In this document: piece by piece, positions 1 through 12,500 of the stretch
Layout of the letters: each line of letters begins with the position of its first letter
Position numbering within the stretch: the stretch's first letter is position 1
Source: Canna indica
Taxonomy: Eukaryota; Streptophyta; Magnoliopsida; Zingiberales; Cannaceae
Length of the DNA stretch: 64,000 nucleotides
Reading direction: 5' to 3'
Assembly: GCA_034359265.1 (NCBI GenBank)
Contig: CP136898.1
Location: forward strand, 64,501 to 128,500
Notes under the pieces: model-generated
Told to the model about the DNA's origin: nothing
The model's input: the letters and a program-made list of their open reading frames with translations, nothing else
Databases searched by the model: none
Position numbers and translations under genes: made by a program

Positions 1-644
1 GCTTGGCTTGGCTCGGCTTGGCTGGGCTTAGTAAGGCTTAACTTGGCTCGACTCGGCTCGACTAGGCTCAGGTCAGCTCAGTTTGGCTCGTCTCAGCTAG
101 GATAAGCAGTTGGTTAGGTTAGGCGCGAACGTCTCTCTTGGCTAGGGTCGACTAGACTCGGCCCGTTTTAGCTTGGCTCGATTTGACACACTTAGCTCCG
201 GTCGAACCGGTTCGGACTTGATTAAGCTCAACTTCGCTCGTCTCGGCTCGGCTTAGCCTATCTATTTGATAAGCTACGCCGAGTCGTTCACGCCTAACCG
301 AGCCAACTGTCTATCCTAGCCGAGATGAGCAAAGCTGAAAGGACTTGAGCCTAGCCTTGCATAGCCGAGCCGAGTCGAGTCTAGTTGAGCCAAGCCAAGC
401 CAAGAAAAGCCAAGCTAAGCCAAGCCAAGCCAAGCCAAGCCAAGCTAAGCCAAGCTAAGCCAAGCCAAGCCAAGCTGAGCCATGGCCAGCCAAGCCCATC
501 CAAGCCAAGCCGAGATGAGCCAAGCCGAGCCGTGCTAAGCCAAGCTCACATCAAGACTGGCCTAGCCAAGCCAATCGATGCTTGCAAAAAATCTGACAGA
601 AATGAAAACGGAATTCAATTGAGTTCGAAAGAAAATCTACGCAT

Positions 645-1315
645 GATGTGAGGTTGGCTAGGATAGGCTTGGTTGGGCTTAACACGGCTCAACTTGGCTC
701 GACTCGGCTCTGCTAGGCTAGGCTCAGGTCAGCTCAGTTTGGTTCATCTCAACTAGGATAAGTAGTTGGTTAGGTTAGGCGCGAACGGCTCGGCTTGGCT
801 AGGCTCGACTAGACTCGACCCGTCTTAGCTTGGCTGAACTGAGCTTGGCTCGATTTGGCACACTTAACTTAGCTCGAACCGGCTCAGACTTGATTAAGCT
901 CAACTTCGCTCGTCTCGGCTCGGTTTAGCCTATCTATTTGTTAAGCTACGTCGAGTCGTTCACACCTAACCGAGACACCTGCCTATCCTAGCCGAGATGA
1001 GCAAAGCTGAAGTGACTTGAGCCTAGCCTTGCAGAGCCGAGCCGAGCCGAGCCGAGCCTAGTTGAGCCTAGCAAAATCCAGCCAAGCCAAGCCAAGCCGA
1101 GCCGAGCCAAGCCAAGCCAAGCCGAGCCAAGCTAAGCCAAGCCCAGCCAAGCCAAGCCAAGCCAAGTTGAGCCAAGCCAATCCGAGATGAGCCAAGCCGA
1201 GCCGTGCCAAGCCAAGCTCACATCAAGCTTGGGTAGGCTTGGCTATCCATGCTTGCAAAAAATCTGACAGAAATGAAAACAGAATTCAATTGAGTTCGAA
1301 AAAATTTCTACGCAT
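645..1315 (+). repeat. Satellite 1 monomer, F orientation, reference example (671 bp)
   Basis: The monomer runs from GATGTGAGGTTGGCT to the next GATGTGAGG. The left arm (645 to about 787) ends GTTAGGCGCGAACGG. The loop (about 788-956) carries CTATCTATTTGTTAAGC at 930-946. The right arm (about 957-1224) begins CGTTCACACCTAACCGAG and ends AGCCAAGCTCACATC, mirroring the left arm; it is longer because the number of pentamers differs. The rest (1225-1315) is a spacer ending in the AT-rich box. It has no coding potential beyond pentamer ORFs. Confidence 0.85.
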
Positions 1316-3876
1316 GATGTGAGGTTGGCTAGGATAGACTTTGCTTGACTTGGCTTGACACAGCTCGGCTTGGCTCAGCTTGGCTGGGCTTGGCTTGGAT
1401 TGGCTAGGCTTGGCTTGACTTGGCTTGGCTTGGCTTGGCTAGGCTTGGCTTGACTTGGCTTGGCCAGGCTTCGCTAGACTTGGCTTGGCTTGGCTGAGCA
1501 TGGCTTGGGTCGGCTTGGCTAGGCTTGGCTTGGCTCAGCTCGACTTGTCTTGGCTTGGCTTGGCTCAGCTTGGCTTGGCTGGGCTTCGCTAGGCTCGACT
1601 CGGCTCGGCTCTGCAAGGCTAGGCTAAAGTCACTTCAGTTTGGCTCGTCTCAGCTAGGATAGACAGTTGGTTCGGTTATGCGTTAACGACTCAGCGTAGC
1701 TTAACAAATAGATAGGCTAAGCCGAGCCGAGTCGAGCCGAGCAAGTTGAGCCAAATCGAGTCTGTGCCGGTTCGAGCAAAGTTAAGTGTTCCAAAGCGAG
1801 CCAAGCTCAGTTCTGCCAAGCTGAGCCGAGCCGAGTCTAGTCGAGCCTAGCCAAGCCGAGCCGTTCGGGCCTAACCAAACCAACTGCCTATCCTAGCCGA
1901 GACGAGCTAATTTGAGCTGAGCTGAGCCTAGCCTAGGAGATTCGAGCCGAGCCGAGTCGAGTCAAGTTGAGCATAGCTAAGCCAGCCAAATCGAGACTAG
2001 CCAAGCCCAGCCAAGCTAAGCCAAGCCAAGCCAAGCCAAACATAGCCAGACCAACCTCACATCATGCATAGAATTTTTTTCGAACTCATTTGAACTCCGT
2101 TTTCAGTGTTGTTAGATTCTTTGCAAGCATGGCTTGGCTAGGTTTGTCTTGGCTTGGATTGGCTTAGCTAGGGACAGCTTGGCTAGGCTCGACTAGGCTC
2201 AGCTCGGCTTGGCTCGGATTTGTTGAACTGCGCTTGGCTCAGTTTGGCTCACTCAACTTGACTTGGCTCGGCTCGGCTCGGCTCGTCTCGGCTTGGCTTG
2301 GCTTGGCTTGGCTTGAGTTGGCTAGGATTTGCTAGGTTCAGCTTGGTTGGGCTTAGCTAGGCTCAACTTGGCTCGACTCGGCTCAGCTCGGCTTTGCTCG
2401 ACTAGGCTCAGGTCAGCACAGATTGGCTAGTCTCGGCAAGGATAGGCAGTTGGTTCGATTAGGGGCGAACGGCTCGTCTAGGCTAGGCTCGACTAGGCCC
2501 GACAAGACTAGGCTCGGTTTGGCACACTTAGCTCTGCACGAACCGGCTCGAACTCGGTTAGGCTCAACTTCGCTCGGCTCGGCTCGGCTCGGCTTAGCCT
2601 ATCTATTTATTAAGCTACGCTGAGTCGTTCATGCCTAACCGAGCCAAGTTAAAGTGACCTGAGCCTAGCCTTGCATAGTCGAGCCGAGTCGAGCCTAGTT
2701 GAGCCTAGCGAATCCCAGCCAAGCCCAACCAAGCCAAGCCATGTTGAGCCGAGCCAAGCCAAGCCCAGCCAAGCCAAGCCGAGCCATGCCAAGCCAAGTC
2801 GAGCCGAGCCGAGCAGTGTCGAGCCAAGCCGAGCCTAGCCAAGCCCATCCAAGCCAATCCTAGCCAAACCAACCTCACATCATGCGTTGAATTTTTTTCG
2901 AACTCATTTGAACATCGTTTTCAGTTCTGTCAGATTCTTTGCAAGCATGGCTTGGCTTGGCCTGGCTCGGCTTGAATATATTTGGCTGGGCTTGGCTAGG
3001 CTCGGCATGGTTGGGCTTAATTGGTTACGCTCAGCTTGGCTTGGATTGGAACGGCTCGGCTTGACACGTTTCGGCTTGGCTAGGCTTGTCTCGGCTTGGC
3101 TTGGCTTGGCTGGGCTTGGCTCGGATTGGTTGGGCAACGCTAGGCTCAGCTTGGCTAGGCTCGATTTAGCATATATATTTGTTAAGCTACACCAAGCTGT
3201 TCTGGCCTAATCGAACCAACTACCTATCCTAGCCGAGATGAGCCAACCTGAGCAAACCTAAGCCTAGCCGAGTCGAGCAAAGTTGAGCCTAGATAAGCCC
3301 AGCCAAGCCCAGCCTAGCCAAGCCAAGACTATCCTTGCCAAGCTTGATGTGAGGTTGGCTTGGCTGGGCTTGGATAGGCTAGGCTTGGCTTGGCTCGACA
3401 GGACTTGGCTTGGCAAGGATCGGCTTGGTTGGGCTTGGCATGGCTTGGCTTGGCTCGGCTTGGCTTGGCATGGCTTGGATTGGCTCAGCTCGGTTTGGCT
3501 TGGCTGGGCTGGGCTGGGCTTGGCTCGGCTCGGCTCGGCTTGGCTCGGCTTAGATTGGCTCAGCTCGGCTTGGTTTGGCTTGGCTCGGCTTGGATTGGCT
3601 CGGCTTGGCTTGGCTGGGCCTAGTTAGGCTCATTTAGGCTCGGCTCTGCAAACGCTAGGCTCAAGTCAATTCAGCTTGGCTCATCTCGGCTGGGATAGGC
3701 AGTTGGCTCGATTAGGCGTGAACGACTTGGCGTAGCTTAACAAATAGATATGCTAAGCCGAGCCGAGCCGAGCGAAGTTAAGCCTAACCGAGTCCGAGCT
3801 AGTTCGAGCAGAGCTAAGTGTGCCAAACCGAGCCAAGCTCATTTCAGCCAAGCCAAGCCAAGCCTAACCAAGCCAA

Positions 3877-4545
3877 CCTCACATCATGCATAGAATTTTT
3901 TTTCGAACTCATTTGAACTCTGTTTTCAGTTCTATCAGATTCTTTGCTAGGCAAGCCTAGCCTATCCAAGCCCAGCCAAGCCAACCTCACATAAAAGCTT
4001 GGCTAGGCTTGGCTAGGCATGGCTAGGCTTGGCTGGGCTAAACTCGGCTCGACTCGGCTCGACTCGGCTCGACTCTGCTAGGCTAGGCTCATGTTACTTT
4101 AGCTAGGCTCATCTCTGCTACGATAGGCAGTTGGCTCTGTTAGGCGTGAATGACTCGACGTAGCTTAACAAATAGATAAGCTAAGCCGAGCCGAGACGAG
4201 CGAAGTTGAGCTTAATCGAGTCCGAGCCAGTTCGAGCTGAGCTAAGTGTGCCAAACCGAGCCAAGCTCATTTCAGCCAAGCTAAGACGAGCCGAGTCTAG
4301 TCAAGCCTAGCCAAGCCGAGCCGTTCGCGCCTAAATGAACCAACTGCTTATCCTAGCTGAGACGAGCCAAACTGAGCTGACTTGAGCCTAGCCTAGCAGA
4401 GCCGAGCCGAGTCGAGCCGAGCCTAGTTAAGCCCAGCCAAGCCAAGCCAAGCCAAGCCAAGTCAAGACAAGTCAAGCCAAACCCAGCCAAGCTGAGCCAA
4501 GCCGAGCTGTGTCAAGCCAAATCAAGCCAAGCCCATCCAAGCCAA
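3877..4545 (-). repeat. Satellite 1 monomer, R orientation, reference example (669 bp)
   Basis: This is the same monomer read on the other strand, bounded by two successive CCTCACATCATGC starts. The box is 3877-3955 and the loop signature AACAAATAGATAAGC lies near 4168. The length agrees with the F example within 2 bp, supporting a basic period near 670 bp. Confidence 0.8.
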
Positions 4546-7500
4546 CCTCACATCATGCGTAGATTTTTTTTCAAACTCAATTGAACTCCGTTTTAATTTC
4601 TGTTAGAATTTTTGCAAGCATGGCTTGGCTTGGCTAGGCTAGTCTCGGCTTGGATAGCCAAGTCTAGCCAAGCTTGATGTGAGTTTGGCTTGGCACGGCT
4701 CGGCTTAGCTCATCTCGGCTTGGCTTGGCTTGGCTCGGCTTTTCTTGGCTTGGCTCGGCTTTTCTTGGCTTGGCTCGGCTTGGCTTGGCTTTTCTTGGCT
4801 TGGCTTGACTTGGCTTGGCTCGGCTCAGCTCGGCTTGGCTTGGCTGGGCTTCGCTAGGCTCAACTAGGCTCGACTCAGGCTCGGCTCTGCAAGGCTAGGC
4901 TCAAGTCACTTCAGCTTCGCTCATCTCGGCTAGGATAGGCAGTTGGCTCGGTTAGGCATGAACGACTCGGCGTAGCTTAACAAATAGATAGGCTAAGCCG
5001 AGCCGAGACGAGCGAAGTTGAGCTTAATCGAGTCCGAGCCTATTTGAGCTGAGCTAAGTGTGCCAAACTGAGCCAAGCTCAGTTTAGTCAAGCTAAGACG
5101 AGCTGAGTCTAGTCGAGCCTAGCCAAGCAGAGCCGTTCGCGCCTAACCAAACCAACTGCTTATCCTAGCTGAGACGATCCAAACTGAGCTGACTTGAGCC
5201 TAGCCTAGCAGAGCCGAGACGAGTCGAGTCGAGCCAAGTTGAGCCTTGCTAAGCCCAGCCAAGCCGAGCCTTGCCAAGCCAATCCAAGCCAAGCCAAGCC
5301 AAGCTGAGCCAAGCCGAGCCATGTCAAGCCATGTCAAGCCAAGCCCAGCCAAGCCAAACCTATCCTAGCCAACCTCACATCATGCGTAGAATTTTTTTCG
5401 AACAAAATTGAACTCTGTTTTCAGTTCTGTCAGATTTTTTGCAAGCATGGCTTGGCTTGGCTAGGCTAGTCTCGGCTTGGATAGCCAAGCCTAGCCAAGC
5501 TTGATGTGAGCTTGGCTTGGCACGGCTCGGCTTGGCTCATCTCGGCTTGGCTTGGCTAGGGTGGGCTTGGCTCGACTCGGCTTGGCTCAGCTTGGCTTGG
5601 CTTGACTTGGTTGGGCTTTGCTGGGCATGGCTTGGCTTGGTTTGGCTTGGCATAGCTTGGCTTGGCTTTTCTTGACTTGGATTGGCTCGGCTCGGCTCGA
5701 CTCGGCTTGGCTTGGCTGAACCGAGTTTAGCTCAGTTTGGCACACTTAGCTCTGCACAAACCGGCACAGACTCGGTTAGGCTCATCTTGCTCGGCTCAGC
5801 TTGGCTCGACTTGGCTCGACTTAGCATATCTATTTGTTAAGCTACACCGAGTCGTTAACGCCTAACCGAGCCAAATGCCTATCCTAGACGAGATGAGCCA
5901 AGCTGAAGTGACTTAAGCCTAGCCTTGCAGAGCCGAGCCGAGTCGAGCCTAGTTGAGCCTATCGAAGCCCAGCCAAGTCAAGCCGAGCCGAGCTAAGCCA
6001 AGCCAAGCCAAGCTGAGCCAAGCCAAGCCAAGCCAAGCCAAGCTAAGCCAAGCCAAGCTAAGCCAAGCCAAGCCAAGCCAAGCTGAGCCAAGCCAAGCCA
6101 AGTTAAGCTTAGCCAAGCCTAGCCAAGCCAAGCCAAGCCAAGCTGAGCTGAGCCGAGCCGAGCCAAGCCCTTCCAAGCCAAGCCGAGATGAGCCAAGCCG
6201 AGCCGTGCCAAGCCAAGCTCACATCAAGCTTGGCTAGGCTTGGCTATCCAAGCCGAGACTGGCCAAGCCAAGCCTATACAAGCCTAGCCAAGCCAAGCCG
6301 AGCTGAGCTGAGCCAAGTCGAGCCGAGCGCAGCCAAGCTGAGCCAAGCCGAGCCGTGTCAAGCCAAGCCCAGCCAAGCCAAACCTATCCTAGCCAATCTC
6401 ACATCTTGCGTAGAATTTTTTTGGAACTCAATTGAACTCCGTTTTCATTTCTGTCAGATTTTTTGCAAGCATGGATTGGCTTGGCTAGGCCAGTCTCGGC
6501 TTGGATAGCCAAGCCTAGCCAAGCTTGATGTGAGCATGGCTTGGCATAGCTCGGCTTGGCTCATCTAGGCTTGGCATGGAAGGGCTTGGCTCGGCTCGGC
6601 TCGACTCGGCTTGGCTCAGCTGGCCTTGGCTTAGCTTCGCTTGGCTTGGCTTGGCTTGGCTCAGCTCGGCTCGGCTCGGCTCGGCTCGACTTGGCTTGGC
6701 TTGGCTGGGCTTCGCAAGGCTCAACTAGGCTCGACTCTACTCGGCTCTGCAAGGCTAGGCTCAAGTCACTTCAGCTTTTCTCATCTCGGCTAGGATAGGC
6801 AGTTGGCTCGGTTAGGCGAGAACGACTCGGCGTAGCTTAACAAATAGATCGGCTAAGCCGAGCCGAGCGAAGTTGAGCTTAATCATGTCCGAGCCGGTTC
6901 GAGCTGAGCTAAGTTTGTCAAACCGTGCCAAGCTCAGTTCAGCCAAGCTAAGACGAGCCGAATCTAGTCGAGCCTAGCCAAGACGAGTCGTTCGCGCCTA
7001 ACCTAACCAACTGCTTTTCCTTGCTGAGTCGAGCCAAACTGAGCTGACCTGAGCCTAGCCTAGCAGAGCTGAGCCTAGCCGAGTCGAGCCAAGTTGAGCC
7101 TTGCTAAGCCCAGCCAAGCCGAGCCAAGCAAAGCCCAACCAAGCTGAGCCAAGCTGAGTCGTGTCCAGCCATGTCAATCCAAACCCAGCCAAGCCAAACC
7201 TATCCTAGCCAACATCACATCATGCGTAGAATTTTTTTCGAACTCAATTGAACTCCGTCTTCAGTTCAGTCAAAAATTTTGCAAGCATGGCTTGGCTTGG
7301 CTAGGCTAGTCTCGGCTTGGATAGCCAAGCCTAGCCAAGCTTGATGTGAGCTTGGCTTGGCTTGGCACGGCTCGGCTTGGCTCATCTCGGCTTGGCTTGG
7401 CTTAGCTTGGCTTGGCTCGGCTCGGCTTGGCTCAGCTTGGCTTGTCTTGGCTTGGCTTGGCTTGGCTTGGCTTGGCTGTGCTTGGCTTGTCTCGGCTCTG

Positions 7501-9336
7501 CACGGCTTGGCTGAACCGAGCTAAGCTCGGTTTGGCACACTTAGCTCTGCACAAACCGGCACACACTCGGTTAAGCTCATCTTCCTCGGCTCGGCTCGGC
7601 TCGGCTCGGCTTAGCCTATCTATTTGTTAAGCCACACCGAGTGGTTAACGCCTAATCGAGCCAACTGTCTATTCTAGCCGAGATGAGCCAAGCTGAAGTG
7701 ACTTGAGCCTAGCCTTGCAGAGCTAAGCTGAGCCGAGTCGAGCCTAGCGAAGCCCAACCAAGCCAAGCCGAGCCAATCCAGTCAGTCCAATCCATCTCGG
7801 CTAGGATAGGTTTGGCTTGGCTGGGCTTGGCTTGACACGGCTGGGCTTGGCTCAGCTTGGCTTGGCTTGGCTTGGTTTTGCTTGGCTTGGCTTGGCTTGG
7901 CTGGGCTTGGCTGGGCTTAGCAAGGCTCAACTTGGCTCGACTCGGCTCGGCTCGGCTCTGCTAGGCTAGGCTCAGGTCAGCTCAGTTTGGCTTGTCTCAG
8001 CTAGGATAAGCAGTTGGTTCGGTTAGGCGCAAACGGCTCAGCTTGGCTAGGCTCGACTAGACTTGGTTCGTCTTAGCTTGGCTGAACTAAGCTTGGCTCG
8101 GTTTGGCACACTTAGCTCAGCTCGAACCGGCTCGGACTCGATTAAGCTCAACTTCGCTCATCTTGGCTCGGCTTAGCCAATCTATTTGTTAAGCTACACC
8201 GAGTCATTCATGCCTAACCGAGGCTTGGCTTAGCTAGGCTTGGCTCGGCTTGGCTCGGCTTGGATTGACCTGGCTTGGCTTGGCTTGGCTGGGCTTGGCT
8301 CGCCTCGGCTCGGCTTGATTTGGCTCGGCTGGCTTAGCTTGGCTGGGCTTAGTTAGGCTCGACTCGGCTCGGCTCTGCAAGGCTAGACTCAGGTCAATTT
8401 AGCTTGGTTCGTCTCGGCTGGGATAGGCAGTTGGCTTGGTTAGGCGTGAACAACTTGGCGTAGCTTAACAAATAGATATGCTAAGCCGAGCCAAGCCGAG
8501 TGAAGTTGAGCATAACCGAGTCTGAGCCGGTTCGGGCAGAGCTAAGTGTGCCAAACTGATCCAAGCTCAGTTCAGCCAAGCCCAGCCCAGCCAAGCCAAG
8601 CCAAGCCAAGCCCAGTCTAGCCAAGCCTAACCAAGCCAACCTCACATCATGCATACAATTTTTTTCGAACTCATTTGAACTCCGTTTTCAGTTCTATCAG
8701 ATTCTTTGCTGGGCAAGCCTAGCCTATCCAAGCCCAGCCAAGCCATGCCAAGTCAACCTCACATCAAACTTGGCTGGGCTTGGCTTGGCATGGCTGGGCT
8801 AAACTAGGCTCAACTCGGCTCGGCTCTGCTAGGCTAGGCTCAGGTCACTTTAGCTTGGCTCGTCTCTGCTACGATAGGCAGTTGGCTCGGTTTGGCATGA
8901 ACGACTCGATGTAGCTTAACAAATAGATAGGCTAAGTCGAGCCGAGATGAGCGATGTTGAGCTTAATCGAGTACGAGCCGGTTCGAGCTTAGCTAAGTGC
9001 TCCAAACCGAGCCAAGCTCAGTTCAGCCAAGCTAAAATGAGCTGAGTCTTGTCGAGCCTAGCCAAGCCGAGCCGTTCAGACGTAACTGAACCAACTGCTT
9101 ATCCTAGCTGAGACGATCCAAACTGAGTTGACTTGAGCCTTGCCTAGCAGAGCCGATCTGAGCCGAGTCGAGCCAAGTTGAGCCTTGCTAAGCCCAGCCA
9201 AACCGAGCCTAGCCAAGCCAAGCCAAGCCAAGCCAAGCCAAGCCAAGCCCAGCCAAGCTGAGTCAAGCCGAGTCGTGTCAAGCCAAATCAAGCCAAACCC
9301 AGCTAAGCCAAACCTATCCTAGCCAACCTCACATCA

Positions 9337-9522
9337 TGCGTAGAATTTTTTTCGAACTCAATTGAACTCCGTTTTCAGTTCTGTCAGATTTTTTGCAAGC
9401 ATGACTTGGCTTGGCATGATGTGAGGTTGGCTTGGCATGATGTGAGGTTGCAAGCAAAGAATCTGATAGAACTGAAAACGGAGTTCAAATGAGTTCGAAA
9501 AAAATTGTATGCATGATGTGAG
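9337..9522. repeat. Head-to-head pair of AT-rich boxes
   Basis: An R box (9337-9402) is followed almost directly by an F box (9450-9522), giving a short inverted repeat. Between them the word CTTGGCATGATGTGAGGTTG occurs twice in tandem (about 9411-9450). The pair is absent from the corresponding place in copy B. Confidence 0.7.
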
Positions 9523-12500
9523 GTTGGTTGGTTAGGCTTGGCTAGACTAGGCTTGCCTGGGCTTGGCTTGGCTGGGCTGGGCTTGGCTGAACTAAGCTTG
9601 GCTCGGTTTGGCACACTTAGCTCTGCTCGAATCGGCTCAGACTCGGTTAGGCTCAACTTCGCTCAGCTTAGCATATTTATTTGTTAAGCTACGCCAAGTC
9701 GTTCACGCCTAACCGAGCCAACTGCCTATCCCAGCTGAGACGAGCAAAGCTGAATTGACCTGAGTCTAGCCTTGCAGAGCCGAGCCTAGTCGAGCCTAAT
9801 TGAGCCTAACTAAGCCCAGCCAAGCCCAGCCAAGCTAAGCCAAGCCAAGCCAAGCCAATCCAAGCCGAGCCAATCTGAGCCAAGCCGAGCCGAGCCAAAC
9901 CCAGCCGAGCCGAGCCGAGCCAATCCAAGCCGAGCCAAGCCGAGCCAAGCCGAGCCAAGCCAAGCCAAGCCCAGCCAAGCCCAGCCAAGCCTCGGTTAGG
10001 CATGAACGACTCGACGTAACTTAACAAATAGATTGGCTAAGCCGAGCCGAGATGAGCCAAGCTGAAGTGACTTGAGCCTAGCCTTGCAGAGCTGAGCCGA
10101 GTCGAACCTAGTTGAGTCTAGCGAAGCCCAGCCAAGCCCAAGTCGAGCCGAGCAAAGCCAAGCCAAGCCAAGCCATGCCAACCAAGCAAAGCCAAGCCAT
10201 GCTTGCAAAAAAATCTGACAGAACTGAAAATGGAGTTCAATTGAGTTCGAAAAAAATTCTACGCATGACGTGAGGTTGGCTAGCCAAGCCCAGCCAATCC
10301 CAGCCAAGCCAAGCCGAGATGATCCAAGCCGAGCCGTGCCAAGCCAAGCTCACATCAAGCATGGCTAGGCTTGGCTGTCCAAGCCGAGACTAGCCTAGCC
10401 AAGCCAAGCCATGCTTGCAAAAAAATCTGACAGAACTGAAAACGGAGTTCAATTGAGTTCGAAAAAAATTCTACGCATGATGTGAGGTTGGCTAGGATAG
10501 GTTTGGCTTGGCTGGGCTTGGCTTGACTTGGCTTGACACGGCTTGGCTTGGCTTGGCTTGGTTTGACTTGGCTTGGCTTGGCTTGGCTTGACTGAGCTTG
10601 GCTCAGTTTGGCACACTTAGCTCAGCTCGAATCGGCTCGAACTCGATTAAGCTCAACTTCGATCGTCTCGGCTCGGCTTAGCCTATCTATTTGTTAGGCG
10701 TGAACGACTTGGCGTAGCTTAACAAATAGATATACTAAGCCGAGCAGAGCCGAGCGAAGTTAAGCCTAACCGAGTCCGAGCCGATTCGAGCAGAGCTAAG
10801 TGTGCCAAACCGAGCCAAGCTCAGTTCAGCCAAGCCAAGCCAAGCCTAGCCAAACCCCGTCTAGCCAAGCCTAACCAAGCCAACATCACATCATGCATAC
10901 AATTTTTTTCGAACTCATTTGAACTCTGTTTTCAGTTCTATCAGATTCATTGCTGGGCAAGCCTAGCCTATCCAAGCCCAGCCAAGCCAAGCCAAGCCAA
11001 CCTCACATCAAGCTTGGCTGGGCTGGGCTGGGCTATACTAGGCTGGACTCGGCTCAGCTCTGCTAGGCTAGACTCAGGTCACTTTAGTTTGGCTCGTCTC
11101 TGCTACGATAGGTAGTTGGCTCGGTTAGGCGTGAATGACTCGGCGTACCTTAACAAATAGATAGGCTAAGCCGAGCCGATATGAGCGAAGTTGAGCTTAA
11201 TCGAGTCCGTGGCGGTTAGAGCTGAGCTAAGTGTGCCAAACTGAGCCAAGCTCAGTTCTGCTAAGCTAAGACGAGCCAAGTCTAGTCGAGCCTAGCCAAG
11301 CCGAGCCGTTCGCGCCTAACCGAACCAACTATTTATCCTAGCTGAGATGAGCCAAATTGAGCCGACCTGAGCCTAGCCTAGCAGTGCCGAGCAGCCGAGC
11401 TGAGTCGAGCCAAGTTGAGCCTTGCTAAGCCTAGCCAAGCCGAGCTAAGCCGAGCTAAGCCGAGCTAAGCCAAGCCAAGCCAAGCCAAGACAAGCCAAGT
11501 CAAGTCAAGCCAAGTCAAGCCCAGCCAAGCTGATCCAAGCCGAGCCGTGTCCAGCCAAGTCAAGCCAAGCCCAACCAAGCCAAACCTATCCTAGCCAACC
11601 TCACATCATGCGTAGAAATTCTGTCAGATATTTTGCAAGCATGGCTTGGCTTGGCTAGACCAGTATCGGATTGGATAGCCAAGCCAAGCCAAGCTTGATG
11701 TGAGCTTGGCTTGGCACGGCTCGGCTTGGCTCATCTCGGCTTGGCTTGGAAGGGCTTGGCTTGGCTCAGCTCGGCTTGGCTCAGCTTGGCTTGGCTGGGC
11801 TTGGCTTAGCTTGGCTTGGCTTGGCTTGGCTTGGCTTGGCTTGGCTTGGCTTGGCTTGGCGTGGCTTGGTTTGGCTTGGCTTGGCTTGGCTCGGATCGGC
11901 TCGGCTCAGCTCGGCTTGGATGGGCTTGGCTAGGCTCAACTAGGATCGACTAGACTCGGTTCGTCTTAGTTTGGCTAAACTGAGCTTGGCTCGGTTTGGC
12001 ACACTTAGCTCAGCTCGAACCGACTCGGACTCGATTAATCTCAACTTCGCTCATTTCGGCTCGGCTTAGCCTCTCTATTTGTTAAGCTACACCGAGTCGT
12101 TAACGCCAAATCGAGCCAACTGCCTATCCTAGCCGAGGTGAGCCAAGCTGAAGTGACTTGAGCCTAGCCTTGCATAGCCGAGCCGAGTCGAACCTAGTTG
12201 AGCCTAGCGAAGCCCAGCCAAGCCAAGCCAAGCCAAGCCAAGCCAAGCCAAGCCAAGCCGAGCCGAGCCGAGCCGAGCCGAGCCGAGCCGAGCCAAGCCA
12301 AGCTGAACCAAGTTAGGCTTGGATAGGCTAGGCTTGCCCAGCAAAGAATCTTATAGAACTGAAAACGGAGTTCAAATGAGTTTGAAAAAAAATCTGTGCA
12401 TGATGTTAGGTTGGCTTGGCTAGGCTTGGCTGGGCTTGGCTTGGCTAAACTGAGCTTGGCTGGGTTTGGCACACTTAGCAATGCTCGAAATGACTCGGAC

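Noticed and set aside
2083..2110. CENP-B-box-like site in the TTCGAACTC...CTCCG word of the box
   Set aside because: The spacing and the CGGG half required in the mammalian motif are not met, and plants are not known to use it. The conserved core is reported on its own merits instead.
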